Of a stretch of DNA of 64,000 nucleotides, positions 1 to 9,510 are shown piece after piece. Origin of the DNA: Prinsepia uniflora. Lineage: Eukaryota > Streptophyta > Magnoliopsida > Rosales > Rosaceae. Made by a program: the position numbers and the translations under genes. The stretch's first letter is position 1. Every line of letters starts with the position of its first letter. The notes beneath the pieces are model-generated. The model did not search any database and had not been told where the DNA came from. It saw only the letters and a list, made by a program, of their open reading frames with translations. Location: positions 29,994,716-30,058,715 of the forward strand of contig CM064874.1 of the NCBI GenBank assembly GCA_032719365.1, written 5' to 3'.

Positions 1-756
1 AAGTGTACACGGGTATTTTAAAAATGTGCAGCCGTGTTCTTCGAGAGGAAAGAAAACAGAGAGTGAGGCTGAGGGGTGAAATCGATCGCTGGCCGGGTAA
101 GTGTGAGCTTGTGAGTAGGGGAGTGTGATCAGAGGGAGGTTGAGAGTGCAGGGTGGTGTTGAGGAGATTGGGAGATGCAGTGCTCATGTGTGTGTGAAGT
201 GAGAACTCACGGGGGAAAACCAGAGAAACATAGAGGAGTTTGGGGTGGTGGTGCGGTGGTGCGGTCGTGTAATCAATCAAGTGAAGCGGCAGGTGGTGCG
301 CAGAGGACGGAGGAGGCGTGTGGATACCTAGGGACGCGGCGGAGTCCACGGCGGTGAGCGGCAAGAGAGGTAATTTCCAATTCCTCTGTTTTTCTGTTTT
401 GTTTCAATTTGAAAGTCGTGAGTTTTAAGTACGAGTCGGGGTTTTTGGTGAGTTGTGTGAGACTTAGTGGGGTCCTAGAAGTGTTCTGGTGTCGCCACCG
501 TGACGGGGGAGGACCTGGGTGGCCGGAGTGTGGAACAGGGGATTACGGGCCGTTTGGTTTTGAGCTTGAGTCGACAAGTATGGGGCCGTGTCGAGGTGAC
601 TGGAGGATGGGGATGGATAGAGTGGGTCTGGACGTTGAGAATGGTGAGGAAAGGGAGGAGAACGGGGGCCGGACGGAGGAGAATAGTTCTCGCCGGTCCA
701 GTTGCAGCGGCCGGTTCAGCACAGTGCACTCGATGTTGCGGGTGACACTGTAGCTG

Positions 757-775
757 GCGCGTGAGGCCCACGCGC
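757..775. repeat. GCGCGTG hairpin in LTR-1
   Basis: Seven-base arms GCGCGTG and CACGCGC enclose a 5-base spacer. The same palindrome, in the same context (after GACACTGTAGC), recurs at 10765-10783, 22717-22735, 37934-37952, 54283-54300 and 63609-63627, and degenerate on the minus-strand LTRs at 7028-7046 and about 28075-28093. The spacer differs between copies while the arms are kept. Confidence 0.8.
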
Positions 776-1101
776 AGCCACCTTGGGCGGCGCGTGGGGG
801 CGCGTGCAGCGGTTTCCGGTGAAGCGTCCAACTAAGTTTTTGTTCTAAATGTTATAACGAATCCAATGGATTAAGTTTCGGGTTCTTCGGACGTCGTTTC
901 GGGATAGTTCTGCGGGGTTGAAGGTCTAGGGTCCCGTTTTAAGTACGTTAGAAGTTCGGGAAAGCTATGGGGTTTTAGTATGAGTAGCGTGAAGTAGTTA
1001 GTAACCTCGTTTTGGAATTTGGACAGGTTTGGGAAAGCCGAGGATAGCAAACTGGCCGGGGACGGCGTAAGCGCGCGCGTATCGAGGCGACGCTGAAATG
1101 T

Positions 1102-2142
1102 CTGTGAGTGGACTTTGCTTTCTAACTCTTGATGCATGCATATATGTTTCTATATGTTTTCTATATTTGATGCTATGATTTGATTGTGATTGTGATGGTT
1201 TATGGTTTTTGCACGTTCTTCGAGGAAAATGACGGTTTTCACGTTTTACGAAATTTTGATAACTCTCGTGATTTGAACCTGGTTTTAATGGTTGATTTCG
1301 GGATTTGAAATACGGTTGGATTTCAAGGAAAGTAAAAGGATTTTGAAAAGTATTTTCGGGCTTGAGGCCCAGTTCAAAGGTGTTTTCAGAAATGGGATCT
1401 CGGGTTTCGGAATCGAAATCCCGGGTGACGATTCGGGATTCGATTCGGGACTTGAAGTGGATTTCGGGTTTGGGTTCGGAATGGTTATTCCGGATGCTAG
1501 CTTACGGAATGATGGTTGCGAACTCGGACCAGAAAATGAGAAGGAAATGAGTTCTGGGTCTGGATTCGGAATGACGGTTATGGATGCCGGAAGGGCATCA
1601 GACCAGTGGTTTCGGATTCGGGTTTGGATATGGAAATGGAAAATGATTGTAAATGGTTTTGGATTGGATTTGCTGGATCTGGATATTGGGTTTAAAGACC
1701 CGGATATATGTGACGGGGGACCGGCCGGATTGGGTTTAAAGACCCGGATTGAGTTTAAAGACTCGGGAGTTTAAAGACTCGGATATGATTAAGGCCTGGA
1801 TTGAGTTTAAAGACTCGGGAGTTTAAAGACTCGGATAGATCCAGCAGGTTCGATGAATGAGAATGTGGTTTTAAATGTGTTTTGGGTTTTCACTGAGACT
1901 TGATGATGATGTTTTGGGTAGTAGCCCGGATGAAATGATTTTTTATTGGTTATAATGGCTTCCGGTGATATTGGGGCTGAGGCCCGGGTTTTGGAAAAAA
2001 GAAAACTGTGCTTTGGTTTTCGTACATGGTTTTATGATATGAAATTGATATGCATGCATGGGTTTTCAAAACAGGAGGGTATAAATGTATGTGTTTTCTG
2101 ATAACTGTTTTGAACTTGACTTTTATTTTTGTCCACTCACAG
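1102..2142 (+). other. Interval bounded by 12-bp inverted repeat CTGTGAGTGGAC / GTCCACTCACAG (possible LTR intron)
   Basis: The left arm (1102-1113) contains GTGAGT, matching the plant 5' splice-site consensus. The right arm (2131-2142) follows a T-rich stretch and ends in CACAG, matching a 3' splice site. The arms are exact reverse complements, so in RNA they could pair and mask each other. A TGCATGCA motif lies just inside each arm. The same pair brackets the equivalent part of most other LTRs here (for example 26700-27748 reversed, 38281-39530, 54626-55957). Splicing is inference; the inverted repeat is directly visible. Confidence 0.55.
1688..1832 (+). repeat. Array of six TTTAAAG mini-palindromes in LTR-1
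   Basis: Units start at 1688, 1732, 1751, 1767, 1803 and 1819. The first two read GGGTTTAAAGACCC and the next four GAGTTTAAAGACTC, so both arms change together (GGGT/ACCC versus GAGT/ACTC). As RNA each unit can form five pairs (one a U-G) around a UAAA loop. Confidence 0.9.
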
Positions 2143-2406
2143 TCTTTTCGTGTTTTCGATACCCTCCAGGTTGCTGCAGTGCGGGCTGTTGGTTGAGAGA
2201 GATGGAGACATCACATGCCCAATCCACAGTAGGCTCTGCGCACTCTGGGAAGTTTGAGGTTGTTGAGGTGATTGGTCTGGAACTCCCTTGTCCGACTTAC
2301 GTGTCACACGGAGGTTAGGCGGTTGTTTAGCCCTCGTGTCATGCGTACGTTAGACGGGAGCGGGGTTTAGCCCTTAATCCCGGGGGATTAGGGGTGGGCC
2401 CTGACA

Positions 2407-3414
2407 CTTTCCGTAAGTGTCGTTGGATAGGTCTTGAGACGCTAAATCCATAAACAGACGGCATGCGTCAATCGGAGTTCGGATGACAAAGTTACGAGCC
2501 TCGATACATGAATGGCATTTTGGTAATTATGTGATGTAGGGGCAAAATGGTAATTTGGGGCAGCAAGATGAATTGGATGGGTAATTGACTGATTCAGCCC
2601 TGAGTGATGACTCACCTAGCCCAAGCAGTGACATCTGTCACTCTAATAGCCCAATTAGTGGCTTAAGTGGTCATGCAAGTATGAATGGGCAGTGGTGAAA
2701 TTATTCAAAAGCAAAACAGAGTACCATCGTGTGTTTGATCAGTGCAAAAGCCAGGCTTCCTCAGGCTAAATTGATGAGAATCCGAGAGGTAGTGAGGAAG
2801 TGAATTCGTGAAAGAACAGGAAGGAAACGAGGGAGAACAGAGCCCAAAAACCCGAAACAAAACATATACAAATTCGAGATTGATTTTCAACTTGTAGCCC
2901 TCAAACACTGAAATTGGACGCGGATTGGGACTTCCGGAATTTACCGAAAAACGTGCAGCTCGGAAAGCGAGCGATATGGACGGTGTGTGAGTGGACTTTT
3001 GTTTTCTACCCTGAATGCATGCATATATGTTTTAAATGCTTTATGATATGATTTGAAATGATTTGGCATGATTGATGTTTCGATATGATGATTTTCGGAT
3101 TTTGGGAATATTATATTATTTTATATGATTTTGGGCACGATTTTCGAGAAAACCATGAAATTGCTGTTTTGGGTGAAGGCCTGGCATTTGAGATTTGTTT
3201 TGACTCGGATTATGAGTCAGGGATTGATTTGATGAATTTATAAGGTTTTGTGCTTATATTGTATGGATTTATGTGAAAATAGCAACTCAGGTTGCGGTTA
3301 CGCGGATTTGGTTGAAATGGATATTTTGGGCGTGAGACCCAATGTAAATGTGATTTTGATTGGATTGGTATTTCCATGTGATTACAGGATGAGATTGATG
3401 GTTTTCGGATTTAT
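2407..3414 (+). repeat. Element A 5' LTR (partial, with internal deletion)
   Basis: It matches the 3' LTR at 9794-10317 and then 11052-11530. About 735 bp present in the 3' LTR (roughly 10318-11051, including its GCGCGTG hairpin) are missing at about 2935. The palindrome AGTGACATCTGTCACT is at 2627-2642 and the GTGAGTGGAC arm ends at 2996. Similarity to the 3' LTR ends near 3414, where the LTR end and PBS have been lost. Confidence 0.8.
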
Positions 3415-5482
3415 GGTAATGTATCAGGGCTCGGGATAAGCCGTAAAGGTTGAAATATAACTATGGTTTTTGACACGATCGACCCTTTGATTGAGACATG
3501 TTTGGCACATGGGATGCCAAGGATTGGAATAGGGCCAGATACTGATGGGATATCAATTTATGGATTGACATTGTTTAACCCTGTTTATTAGACTTATGGA
3601 CTTGGATGGGTCGTGTCAATTTCACTTAATGATTGAAAGTTTGGGCAGAGACTCGTAGTACACAAAGATTTGGGCTTAGGAGATGGTCCAGTGCATTAGG
3701 ACGGAAGTTGGGTCCATTGGAATGTAAAGTGATAAGGTTAATCGCTCAATAATGTTCATAATGGTAAGTCGTCTGGTCACATCATAAAGTAAAGGGTATA
3801 TCGATTGGAAAAGTGATAGAGACACCAGTTGGGGTACAATGGAGCAGGGATTGGCTCCTGTGATTATGGTTGATGTGACAGGCAGGGGAAAAGTTGGTAG
3901 GCCAGTGATGGACCGTAGGGGGCGTGGTCGGATTGGGACCACATGCTCGAGGATTACAGTTACTTAGCAGGAGACCTGAGTAGCCCCTGGAGTGAGGACC
4001 TGGATACCTATTACTCGTGCTCATGACGTATGTATTTGGTAAGTCCCGAGCTATCCACTCTTCCATGTTTTGAGGTTGTACATTGGACGGATATGGAGAT
4101 GTCCGTGATTGGTTAAGGTATGGAACTCGGTGAGCCGACTGGAGCTACGAATGTGATCAAAGTGATGATATTTATGTGGTAAACTTGGTAATTATATATG
4201 GTGAAATTGGTGCGACCTAAGGGGGGTAGACCTATCGATGTGAGGCTACCCAGCATAACTGGCGTTATTCACCTAGTGACTGACCTAGGGTGTTCCTGGA
4301 CTTGGATGATTTAGATGTAATCCTTGGGATGGATTGATTGATGACTCAGGATACCTCTATCGAGTATGTCGATGAGAGAGTGATTTGTGGAGTCCAGGAT
4401 TACCAGAAGTTGTATCTCAAGGAGACTCGGGGATGTTACCCTCTAGAATGATATTGAGCCTCACAATCGATGGACTGTTGGTGTGTGGTATATGTGATTA
4501 GTATATGAGATGCCTAGTCATGGCTGATGATGTACAGATTTCGGAACATGTTTCCTGAGGTTTTTCCAGGATGAGAGGTTGAGTTGATCATGGCGATCAT
4601 GTTGAGTATACGAGTTGTTTCTCGGACACTTTGGTATGTGGCACCTCTGGAGTCATAAGGACTGAAGGTGCAAGCACCAGACTTGATAGACACGGGTTCA
4701 TTCGGCTCAGTGTTGTCGTGGGGAACCCGGTGGTACTAAAGAGGAAAAAAGGATGATGGTCTGAGCCTATATGTTTATTATGGACCACTTAATAAGGTAA
4801 CGGTATAGGATAAGTATCCCTGATCACGAGCTAATGATTTGTGGTTTTATTAGACATATGTGATTATTGAGCCTATTGAGAGAGGCCAACATGGTGATGA
4901 CTATCGGTTATGAGTAAAAGAGATAAATATGATGTCTGGATTGTTATGGCTAAGGTGAGTCAATGGTGATGCCTTTGGATGGGCAAATGAATCGATGAGT
5001 CAGATATTCTGACGATTTTGGATGGTATATGGTACCATGATTGATGATTGGTTAGTGTACTCATATGTACAGATGGGCGTGTGAAATGTATTGAATTCCC
5101 TCAGAGAAAAGAAAAATATATGGACGAATAAGTGTTAGGTCTGGTTGACCAAAATAGGCTGTGGAACATATACGAACGGTCAGGGTTAGTGTGAATCCCA
5201 GAAGGAACAAATGTATTGGCCAGTGGAAATTATCACAGGGAAACATGAGTTGTTTGAGATTGGATGTATACCACAGAGGATTGTGGAGGGGTTCTCTACA
5301 ATGTATTTCTAGTTATGGTGATTGACCCAGAAGGAGGTCAGAGTCATTGGAAATGAGAACTGAAATAGAATGATTACAAGTGGAGAAACAGTGACTTATG
5401 TTCGATGTGACCCTTTCTGTGTGCATAGTGATATGTCACTATGAGATTTGGGATTTGGTGAGGTGTACGTCGGTAGCATAAG
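3415..5482 (+). pseudogene. Decayed gag-pol of Element A: protease to reverse transcriptase
   Basis: This is a Ty3/gypsy polyprotein remnant with no long open frame. About 3930-4020 resembles the gag-protease linker of the better preserved copies at 42450 and 61990. A protease C-terminal motif is readable at 4302-4334 (LDDLDVILGMD), followed by TGA where Trp is expected. RT-like segments follow: about 4560-4760 (the stretch before RT finger motif 1), about 4770-4830 (NKVTV, stop, DKYP), about 4960-5000 (MPxG region), and 5037-5063 reading MIDDWLVYS, which keeps the two catalytic aspartates of the FIDD box. Frames shift repeatedly. The reading breaks at 5483, where LTR-2 is inserted, and resumes at 8481. 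The protein would be a chromovirus-type Pol. The lineage assignment is an inference from motif similarity. Confidence 0.65.
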
Positions 5483-6038
5483 TGTCAGGACCCACCCCGG
5501 TTTCACCCTGAAAACCGAGGTAAATCCTGCTCCCGTCTGACACCCCGACACAACTACACTGCACCGTCAGACGCAGGAGAAACTATACAAAACATTCCGA
5601 AGTGAAAGGTTTACAGAGCATAGTAGTAAATACAAAAGAAAGAAAACCGGTAAACCAGATACACGCACACGGAAAATTTAAAACACTTCGGAGACGCTCT
5701 CGTAACTTCTATGCCTTCGACGCTGCCTCGACGACGAAACCCCGCTCTAACTCCACGACCTGGAGGGCAATTATAACCAGAAAGTGTGAGTGGACCATAA
5801 AGAATAAAATTTTCAAAACCATTTTATACGAAAACAGGGTTTGGCCCTCCGTTTTGAAATCACATGCATAACCTAGTTACCAAAAGCAGTTATAGATCAC
5901 ATAAAGATCATCATAAAAACATTTTGCAGAATCATCAAAGAAAACAGTTTTAAAAATCATGTCATAAGCATCATAAAACCGTATCACAAAACATAATACC
6001 AAGCCATCATTAACCGATCAAACCTGTTGGACCTATCC

Positions 6039-6253
6039 GAGTCTTTAAACTCCCGAGTCTTTAAACTCAATCCAGGCCTCAATAATATCCGAGTCTTTAA
6101 ACTCCCGAGTCTTTAAACTCAACAGGCTTACGGGGGGAAATATCAATATATCCGAGTCTTTAAACTTCTGAGTCTTTTAAACTCAATCAGGTCTTTAAAC
6201 CCAATCCGGGCCCGTCCCCCGTCAATCACAATATCCGGGTCTTTAAACCCAAT
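6039..6253 (-). repeat. TTTAAA mini-palindrome array in LTR-2
   Basis: Repeated GAGTCTTTAAACTC units start at 6039 and 6055 and recur to about 6190. They end with GGGTCTTTAAACCC-type units near 6190-6253, again with both arms changed together. Some units carry single-base decay (for example an extra T near 6175). Confidence 0.85.
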
Positions 6254-8127
6254 AACCAGATCCAGCAAATCCAATCAAAACCATTTAAAAACCATTTCGA
6301 AATCCATATCCAAACCCGAATCCGAAATCACCGGTCTGATGCCCTTCCGGCATCCCGAACCGTCATTCCGAGCCCAAATCCGGAACTTCACTCTTCAACT
6401 TTAAAACCAAATCTCGATTCTCGAAATCCGATTTCAAAACCGAAAACCTTTATTATCAAAATCACGTTCCAAAATCCATTTATAAGCATTCAAAACCAGT
6501 TATCATTTGAAAACCCCAAAACCATGGCATTATACTCAGAAATCGACATTCCTCGTAAAACGTGCCAAATACGTTATTTCTCGAAAACCGTGCAATTATG
6601 TAAAACCGACATAGCATATTCAACAATCAAGAAATCACATATAAAACCATAAAACAAGGATAGAAAACAGTTATGCATGCTTGAGTTTAGAGAAGGGGTC
6701 CACTCACAGTACCGAGCCCTCAATCACGTCCCGAACGTCTCGTACGTTCCTCAACTTCCTCGGGAAGTCCCGATCCTGTCAACAATCACCAAAGAATGTT
6801 ACTAACACATCTACGAAGGTCCACCTAATTCTCCCTAAAAATCCCCGGGTCCTAAACGTAGCGAACCGGAAACCTAAACCTTCAACCTCGCGGAACTACA
6901 TTGAATCGACGTCCGAACAACCCGAAACCAATTCCATTAGACTCGTCACAATACCTAGACCAAAAACCAAGTTGACCGTTTTCCCAACCGCCACCGCACG
7001 TGCCCCCACGCTCCGCCCAAAGTGGCTGCACGTGGCCCTCACGCGCCAGCTACAGTGTCACCAGCAACCTATGGTCGACCCGGTTCGAACCAGTCTCTGC
7101 AACTTGAACCGGCGTGGCCGGTTCTCCGCCGTCCCGCCACCAAAACTGCTCCTCTCTTCACCATCTGCTTCGTCCCGTCCTAAGGAACTCATCCCCCTCA
7201 CTCAACCATCTCGACCCGACCTATAGCCCGTCGACTCAAGCTCGAACAAAACCTGAACACTTCCCCTATCTAACGATCCAGCCAACCAGGTCACCCCCCG
7301 TCACGGTGTCGACCTTAAACCCTTCCTCGAACCTCCCTGATACTCACCCAACTCACCAAGTCCCTCGACTCACTCCCTAAATCCACGATTTTCGATTTGA
7401 AATTCGACGGCAAAACAGAGCATAGAGGAAAAGTTGAGGAATTACCTGCCCTCCAGTCGCCGTCGTGAGCTCAGCAGTGAGTAAGTATCTCCTCCCGTCC
7501 ACCTCCAGCCTCTGGACGCCACCACCAGTCTCGATTGGTCGAACACGGCAGCACCACCACCCAAAACTCCTCTTTGTTCTCTGTTTCCCCCCTGGTTTCC
7601 TGTGGCTCACAACTCACCCTTACACAACCACCGCACCTCCTAACCTCCTCCACTCACTCACTAACTCTCATTCAATCTCTGCTCACTCTCACACACTCAC
7701 AAAACTCACACCCTCACCGTGCTTGATCGATTTCTCCCCAATTCCCAGTCTCTGTTTTCTCTCTGAGTCGAAGAACACACCCACGGGCACCCCCAATTAT
7801 TTGGACCCGTGAACAAATCCTAGAACCCTCTAGTTCTCCTACACGTGTAACAATCCTCTCCTCTCCCTAAAAAATGTCTCAATCTCATCCCTCCATTTGT
7901 CCCTCTCTGTTGCACAAATCCCAAAGTGCAAAAGACCAAAATACCCTTCTTTTAAACCAAAATTACCATTTTACCCTTACCATTTTAGACCCGTAACTTG
8001 CCCGTCCTATGTCCGATGAATACGTGCCGCCTGTCGTTAAACTCAGGACAACGAGATCTACCTAACGGTCCTAGGTCAATGTGTCAAAACCCGATCGTAC
8101 GAAAAGTCAACTTTTCTCCCTATTTTC

Positions 8128-8246
8128 GCCAAATTACGGTTATGCCCTCAACCTTCCGAACATCATAACTTCCTCCTCGGATGTCGGAATTGGGCGTGCC
8201 ACCTGTCTACGGATTCGGAAGGTTGAGGGCATAACCGTAATTTGGC
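8128..8246. repeat. Perfect 33-bp inverted repeat with 53-bp loop inside LTR-2
   Basis: Bases 8128-8160 (from GCCAAATTACGG to CCTTCCGAA) are the exact reverse complement of 8214-8246. The loop (8161-8213) is the usual LTR text around the GGCGTGCCACCTGTC motif. A third, partial copy of the arm (atgccctcaaccttccgg) follows at about 8301-8318. None of the other LTR copies here has this foldback. Confidence 0.95.
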
Positions 8247-8480
8247 CATCGCATGGTCATCGGTCATAACCTTCCAAACATCATAACTTCCTCCCCACGA
8301 ATGCCCTCAACCTTCCGGTCATGCCCCGAACTAAAAGTCAACTATTTGCCCAGACCAGGGGCAAAATTGTCATTCTACCTTAACGACTCTGGCGTCACCA
8401 ACTAACCGTCGATTACGGTCATTAATCCTTCCTTAATCAATGTCTTAGCCCTAATTTCTGGGACGGGTCGTTACAATAAG

Positions 8481-9230
8481 GCTGGGATTGCCGATGCTAG
8501 CTGAACCTTCAAGAGTTTTACTTTCCTTGCATGATTTGGGATCGATCATAGTGACCCATGGATTGAGTATGCAGAGGTCATACCTCTAGGAAGGAATGTA
8601 CGAGTACTGTATCGACCATCAGGATTAGAAGTGGTTGATAAGTAGAAAAGCTTAATGTGTGATGAGGCGATGGTCAGGATACACTGAGATTACGACCGTG
8701 TTGTCGAGTTAGATATCATTCGTGGGGAGGCTAATGAGATAGCCGATCAAGGATTGACATGTCTGATAACGTAAGGATAGGTGAAATCCTGTTATTGATG
8801 GAACTCCATAGAATTGGAGTGGTACATGATTTTTGATTATTTGGACTACTAGAGTCCAACTACAGGATCATACTTGGTGTATAATGTTGGTGTATGATGT
8901 TGGGTGGAATTGAGGTTAAGGAATGAATATGCTTTACGACATCGTATGAATGAATGTATTGAGTGCCAGGTATCGGCATGGGTAGGCATTAGTGAGGCCT
9001 ATGATGATAAAACAACAAAAGGAAAAGTTCAATTTACGATATGAAGTGACCCTAGAAAAAAGGGTATAGAGTGATTGACTTAATGAGAGGAATGAGTTCC
9101 CGATTTATTGGACCTTATGAGGTTATTGGTCTGATGGCCTATGCGTGGTGACTTAAGCCATTGGACCATGTCATGAGTGGATGACATGTGATTGGGATAA
9201 TGATACTGATACTTATGAATTCTAGATTGT
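8481..9230 (+). pseudogene. Decayed gag-pol of Element A: RNase H end and integrase C-terminus
   Basis: This continues the Element A pol after LTR-2. At about 8688-8750 one frame reads DYDRVVELDIIRGEANEIAD, matching the end of the RNase H domain of Ty3/gypsy Pol (the DYD...G.AN..AD signature). Stops follow. At 9098-9148 one frame reads SRFIGPYEVIGLMAYAW, the GPY/F module at the C-terminus of chromovirus-type integrases. The integrase zinc finger and catalytic core expected between these are absent, so roughly 0.9-1 kb has been deleted between about 8770 and 9050. The remaining 9230-9460 holds no motif I recognise. Confidence 0.6.
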
Positions 9231-9460
9231 GTATACTCGAACGTTGGTCATGGCTCCGTATTTCGAGTGAGCTTGACTGCCTGTGGGGCAGAGATTTACA
9301 GAGAGATGTGTCCCGATGTTGACTCAGTGACGGGGACTGGATTATTAAGGTTCCCTAGGTTTGATTTGGACTGATATTCGGTTTGGGTGAACCAGAAGGG
9401 TATGTGGTTGATTATATTTCTGGTTCACATACATATCCCTCGGGAGAACTAGCATGGTAT

Positions 9461-9510
9461 CTATTCATTGGAATTTCGTGGACGAAATTCCAATGAATAG
9501 GGGAAGGTAG
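9461..9510 (+). other. Pre-PPT perfect palindrome (19-bp arms) and polypurine tract of Element A
   Basis: 9461-9479 and 9482-9500 are exact reverse complements separated by GG. The centre contains the TTCGTGGACGAA text that precedes the PPT in related elements. The purine-rich AGGGGAAGG (9499-9507) follows and abuts the 3' LTR. The PPT primes plus-strand DNA synthesis in retrotransposons. Confidence 0.85.

Larger units (their letters stand above)
1..2406 (+). mobile_element. LTR-1: 3' part of a long LTR (solo LTR or 3' LTR), cut by the window edge
   Basis: The right end reads GGGGTGGGCCCTGACA, the CA terminus seen on the other LTRs here. It is followed directly by sequence that continues uninterrupted in the related LTR at about 9794 (ctttccgtaag), so the insertion point is fixed by comparison and the TSD should be ctttc (2407-2411). 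The left end, with the TG terminus and initial U3, lies outside the window; related copies are about 3 kb, so roughly 0.6 kb is missing. Inside are a GCGCGTG hairpin (757-775), the CTGTGAGTGGAC arm (1102-1113), a TGCATGCA motif (about 1133), a TTTAAAG palindrome array (1688-1832), a second TGCATGCA (about 2052), a TATAAAT run (about 2079) and the GTCCACTCACAG arm (2131-2142). Open frames across it are low-complexity by-products. Whether it is solo or part of a full element cannot be decided here. Confidence 0.85.
5483..8475 (-). mobile_element. LTR-2: solo LTR, minus strand, TSD ATAAG
   Basis: On the plus strand the LTR begins TGTCAGGACCCACCCC and ends GGGACGGGTCGTTACA, so on its own strand it runs from TGTAACGACCCG to CCTGACA. 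Perfect 5-bp duplications flank it: ataag at 5478-5482 and 8476-8480. Only one LTR lies between them, so this is a solo LTR (2993 bp) left by LTR-LTR recombination. It carries the shared architecture reversed: GTGTGAGTGGAC near 5784-5795, a TTTAAA array at 6039-6253, GTCCACTCACAG at 6698-6709, and a GCGCGTG-type hairpin at 7028-7046. The end terminus and array make it close kin of LTR-1. It splits Element A's pol. Confidence 0.93.

Noticed and set aside
475..831. 118-residue minus-strand frame and overlapping plus-strand frames at 409-753
   Set aside because: Overlapping frames on both strands in the G+C-rich part of LTR-1; no domain and no conservation as protein.
1292..1774. 160-residue open frame in LTR-1
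   Set aside because: Low-complexity product of degenerate TTTCGGGATTTGG-type text and the TTTAAAG array; it is not conserved in related LTRs.
2079..2086. TATAAAT as the LTR TATA box and promoter
   Set aside because: The equivalent site reads CATAAAT, TACAAAT or GAAAATG in other LTRs, and it lies close to the LTR end; I could not support it as the promoter.
1102..2142. DNA transposon or MITE with CTGTGAGTGGAC terminal inverted repeats inserted in an LTR
   Set aside because: No target duplication next to the arms, no empty site in any LTR, and the pair is at the same place in all families, so it is part of the LTR plan.
6681..7226. 181-residue plus-strand frame in LTR-2
   Set aside because: It lies antisense across the LTR; the composition (Pro/Ser/Thr-rich) follows from the A/C-rich strand, and sister LTRs have stops there.
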